From: Chitinophaga sp. sic0106
GTDB lineage: Bacteria > Bacteroidota > Bacteroidia > Chitinophagales > Chitinophagaceae
Length of the DNA stretch: 64,000 bases
Assembly: GCF_019219075.1 (NCBI RefSeq)
Contig: NZ_JAHUWJ010000010.1
Span: 62,001 to 126,000, forward strand
Direction: 5' to 3'
In this document: piece by piece, positions 61,806-64,000 of the stretch
How the letters are laid out: each line of letters begins with the position of its first letter
Numbering within the stretch: position 1 is the first letter of the stretch
Program-made: the position numbers and the translations under genes
The notes under the pieces: model-generated
Told to the model about the DNA's origin: nothing
Databases searched by the model: none
The model's input: the letters and a program-made list of their open reading frames with translations, nothing else

Positions 61806-63254
61806 CTAGCAGAGCTGATATTCCGGCGTACTCATTACATCGATGGCTACGGTTTTAATATAGGCGTCGCGGTTAGATGTATCAGCGTACTTTTCCAGCA
61901 CCTGCCTGCCCGCATTACCGGTTTTAGGCAGCAGGGAAGCCGCTATGGCTGCTGCCAGTTCCTCTCTTGGTATCTTTTCATATCCTTTCAGGAAGGGCGC
62001 CCAGTCTATCGTTGCGTTTACTTTTCTGGCGTATTGTCTTTTCAGGAAATCATTGATTTGCAGGGTCATTTTGTAATTAGCCCCATCTCCCATTTCAGGC
62101 ATAATTTCCTTTGCCTGTATGTTCATAGCCTGGGAGTAAAATACGATCTGTGGTACGCGGAGGCGGAACATGAGGCTGGAGCTGTCGATCCAGCTGCGGC
62201 CGCCGGGCCAGCCTGCCACATTTGGCGGGTAAAACAGCACCTGTCCGAGGATGCGCTGAAATACCAGCATGGTTCCTTCTTCTTCAAAGTGCATGGGCAC
62301 TGCCCTTCGCATGCCCACCAGCAACTCCACCGGCGACTTAATCCTGTTTCCAACATATTTGGCGTCATAGAACCAGTCGGCCATAAAAATCTCGCGCATC
62401 AATGCTTTCAGGTCGTATCCGGAGTGATAGAATTTATCTGCGAGGTAGTTGATTTTTTCTTCGTCGGGGTTATCGTCTACAAAAAACCTGAATATTTTGG
62501 TGGTGATAAACGTAGCACACTGGCGTTGGTCCAATAGGATGCGTAGTACATCATCGCCGTTATACAAGCCGGTTTTGCCGAGTATGGTTTTGGCCCCATC
62601 GTCGTGCAGGCGTTCCCGGAATTTGAAGGTACCCGCTTCATCGTATCCCCAGCCGGTGAAGGCCCTGGCTGCCTCTTTGATATCTTTTTCGGAATAGTTG
62701 CCACGGCCTAGGGTAAAAAGTTCCATGACCTCCCGCGCAAAATTTTCGTTGGGATGTTGTTTCCTGTTTTGCTGATTATTAAGGAATTGCAGCATGGCAG
62801 GTGTTTTGGACACAGCTGCCAGCAGGTCGCCGAAGTTGCCCAGGCTGTTTTCGCGTATAACGCTGAGCAGCTGCTGGTTGTACAGCACATTCTGGGTACG
62901 GCAGGCAAAGTGGCCGTGCCAGAAAAGGCTCATCTTTTCCCGCAGCGGGTGTTCAGTTTCCACCATGGCTTTCATCCAGGAGATGTTAAGGTCTTTGATG
63001 CCCTGGTTATTCAGTTGCTGAACAATTTTCCTTTCCTGGGCGCTCATGCCTTTAAACTTCTGGTAATCGGGCAGGTCGGCTTCGCTCATCACGTTCACGT
63101 CGGATGGCGCGTAGTTCTTTTTTCCAATAAGTACCTGGTTTACAATTACCTTTCGCCGCTTGCCCGCCCATTCATTGATCTCGGGCAGGGTGGCGCCAAA
63201 ACCGGCTCTCCAGGCCAGGTGCAGCATTTGTTGTTGTGGGGATATAGCGGCCAT
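61806..63254 (-). CDS. DUF1800 protein
   Basis: 482 aa. Typical segments of the family are HLAWRAGFGATLPEINEWAG at the start, MSLFWHGHFACRTQN, ENFAREVMELFTLGRGNYSEKDIKEAARAFTGW and ILGQVLFYPPNVAGWPGGRSW. It is all-helical and no signal peptide is visible. DUF1800 and DUF1501 are encoded together widely; their function is unknown, and the Tat signal of the partner suggests a joint role outside the cytoplasm. Confidence 0.92.
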   Translation of the reverse strand: MAAISPQQQMLHLAWRAGFGATLPEINEWAGKRRKVIVNQVLIGKKNYAPSDVNVMSEADLPDYQKFKGMSAQERKIVQQLNNQGIKDLNISWMKAMVETEHPLREKMSLFWHGHFACRTQNVLYNQQLLSVIRENSLGNFGDLLAAVSKTPAMLQFLNNQQNRKQHPNENFAREVMELFTLGRGNYSEKDIKEAARAFTGWGYDEAGTFKFRERLHDDGAKTILGKTGLYNGDDVLRILLDQRQCATFITTKIFRFFVDDNPDEEKINYLADKFYHSGYDLKALMREIFMADWFYDAKYVGNRIKSPVELLVGMRRAVPMHFEEEGTMLVFQRILGQVLFYPPNVAGWPGGRSWIDSSSLMFRLRVPQIVFYSQAMNIQAKEIMPEMGDGANYKMTLQINDFLKRQYARKVNATIDWAPFLKGYEKIPREELAAAIAASLLPKTGNAGRQVLEKYADTSNRDAYIKTVAIDVMSTPEYQLC

Positions 63255-63298
63255 AGGCAGTATATATTTTCCTTATGACCACAAAATGGAGTCCGGGT

Positions 63299-64000
63299 TT
63301 AACGGAACTTCCAGACCGGAAAAGTATCTCCTTTTTTAAACTGCGAAATATCCGCGGGAAGTTCCAGGAATGCGTCCGCCAAAAGCAGGCTGGCAAGGTC
63401 TCCTGAGCCCTGATAGGGTTGTGGGATGGCCATCATTTTACCATGTGGCTGGGATACCAATTTAACAGGAAGGTAATATTCCAGCGCGGGTTCAAAACTC
63501 ACTTTTGTGGATAAACTGGCATACATTGTTGCCATTGGCCGGGTGCCCATGGCAGCCAACAGCCATGGCTGCACGTAGCGGTAAAAACACATGAAGCCCG
63601 ACACCGGATTTCCCGGCAAAGCAAATACCACCGGGCCGTTATGGAAAGTACCGAAGAGGAAAGGCTTTCCGGGGCGCTGTTGTACTTTATGGAATACCTG
63701 CTGCATGCCCAGTTCCTGCAATACCTGTGGCAGGAAATCAAATTTGCCTGCGGATACGGCGCCGGAGCTGATCCATACATCTGTACCGGCGATGAGTGGC
63801 TGCAGCTGATGTTTCATGCTTTCCGCATGATCTTCCAGGTGTACCACGGTGGGCTTTATACCAAGCTGTTCCAGGGAGGCGCTCAAGCTGTATACATTGG
63901 ACATACGAAGCTGATGCGGCTGTGGGGTAGCATTTACCGGTACCAATTCATTACCGGTGGCCACCACTACTACGTTTGGACGTTTGCTTACCAGCACCTG
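63299..64000 (-). CDS. moeA: molybdopterin molybdotransferase MoeA, 5' end missing
   Basis: The frame runs off the right edge; about 233 C-terminal codons remain. The molybdopterin-binding fold is visible as VVVVATGNELVPV, ISSGAVSAGKFDFLPQVLQ, QRPGKPFLFG and ALPGNPVSGFMCFYRYVQPW. It inserts molybdate into molybdopterin-AMP to make molybdenum cofactor in the cytoplasm. Family members usually have a SVG sequence where SAG is seen here, a small deviation. No other mo gene is in the window. Confidence 0.92.
   Translation of the reverse strand, partial: QVLVSKRPNVVVVATGNELVPVNATPQPHQLRMSNVYSLSASLEQLGIKPTVVHLEDHAESMKHQLQPLIAGTDVWISSGAVSAGKFDFLPQVLQELGMQQVFHKVQQRPGKPFLFGTFHNGPVVFALPGNPVSGFMCFYRYVQPWLLAAMGTRPMATMYASLSTKVSFEPALEYYLPVKLVSQPHGKMMAIPQPYQGSGDLASLLLADAFLELPADISQFKKGDTFPVWKFR

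Overview
The window is chromosomal DNA of a Bacteroidota bacterium, most likely Chitinophaga or a close member of the Chitinophagaceae. The evidence is a SusC/SusD pair with a FecI/FecR-type sigma/anti-sigma switch, many Bacteroidota-type lipoproteins, the DUF6452/DUF6048 gene pair, a DUF1501/DUF1800 pair, promoter-like elements of the Bacteroidota TTG...TAnnTTTG form, and little Shine-Dalgarno signal. No rRNA, tRNA, CRISPR array, insertion sequence or prophage was seen. The gene at each edge is cut by the window.

Layout. 1-7 kb: a truncated CxxCH haem protein, an unknown lipoprotein, uvrA, and the overlapping DUF6452/DUF6048 genes. 6.7-14.3 kb: a GNAT acetyltransferase, a twin-cassette ABC ATPase, and a large alpha-2-macroglobulin lipoprotein with an intact thioester motif. 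14.4-25.3 kb: a small polysaccharide-utilisation locus with susD and susC on the minus strand and, divergently, an ECF sigma factor, its FecR anti-sigma factor, an SGNH-hydrolase/endonuclease-exonuclease-phosphatase fusion and a GH3 beta-glucosidase. 25.4-34 kb: a YhcG-type nuclease, pbpC, a three-gene operon ending in a truncated haemoglobin and rarA, an M13 peptidase and a YHS lipoprotein. 34-42 kb: a beta-helix lipoprotein and TonB-dependent receptor, an unknown acidic protein, an LpxH-like phosphatase, and a DUF47/Pit phosphate transporter. 42-45 kb: rfbA, galE and a transketolase C-terminal subunit. 45-48 kb: a second ECF sigma module with a CpxP-like sensor, then an NTF2-like protein and an MBL hydrolase. 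48-54 kb: the rod-shape operon mreB-mreC-mreD-mrdA-rodA. 54-64 kb: purD, two peptide transporters (POT and OPT), a lipoprotein, DUF1501/DUF1800 and the end of moeA.

How the parts may work together. The SusC homologue carries an N-terminal STN signalling domain, so glycan binding should signal through FecR to the sigma factor. A shared sequence TGGGGTAA-N16-YACTAW lies upstream of exactly three transcription units of this locus (susC, fecR and the SGNH-EEP/bglX pair) and is a strong candidate for the promoter read by that sigma factor. Two other units, the TonB receptor/beta-helix pair and DUF47-pit, share 11-bp-spaced TTAA repeats resembling Pho boxes, which suggests a common phosphate-starvation response. 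Seven gene ends carry pairs of adjacent hairpins that differ in arm sequence but usually share a CC-NNN-GG tip and a centre-to-centre distance of 32-37 bp; in five pairs the arms overlap. This is the most unusual structural signal in the window.

All assignments come from reading the sequence. No database search, alignment or folding program was run.
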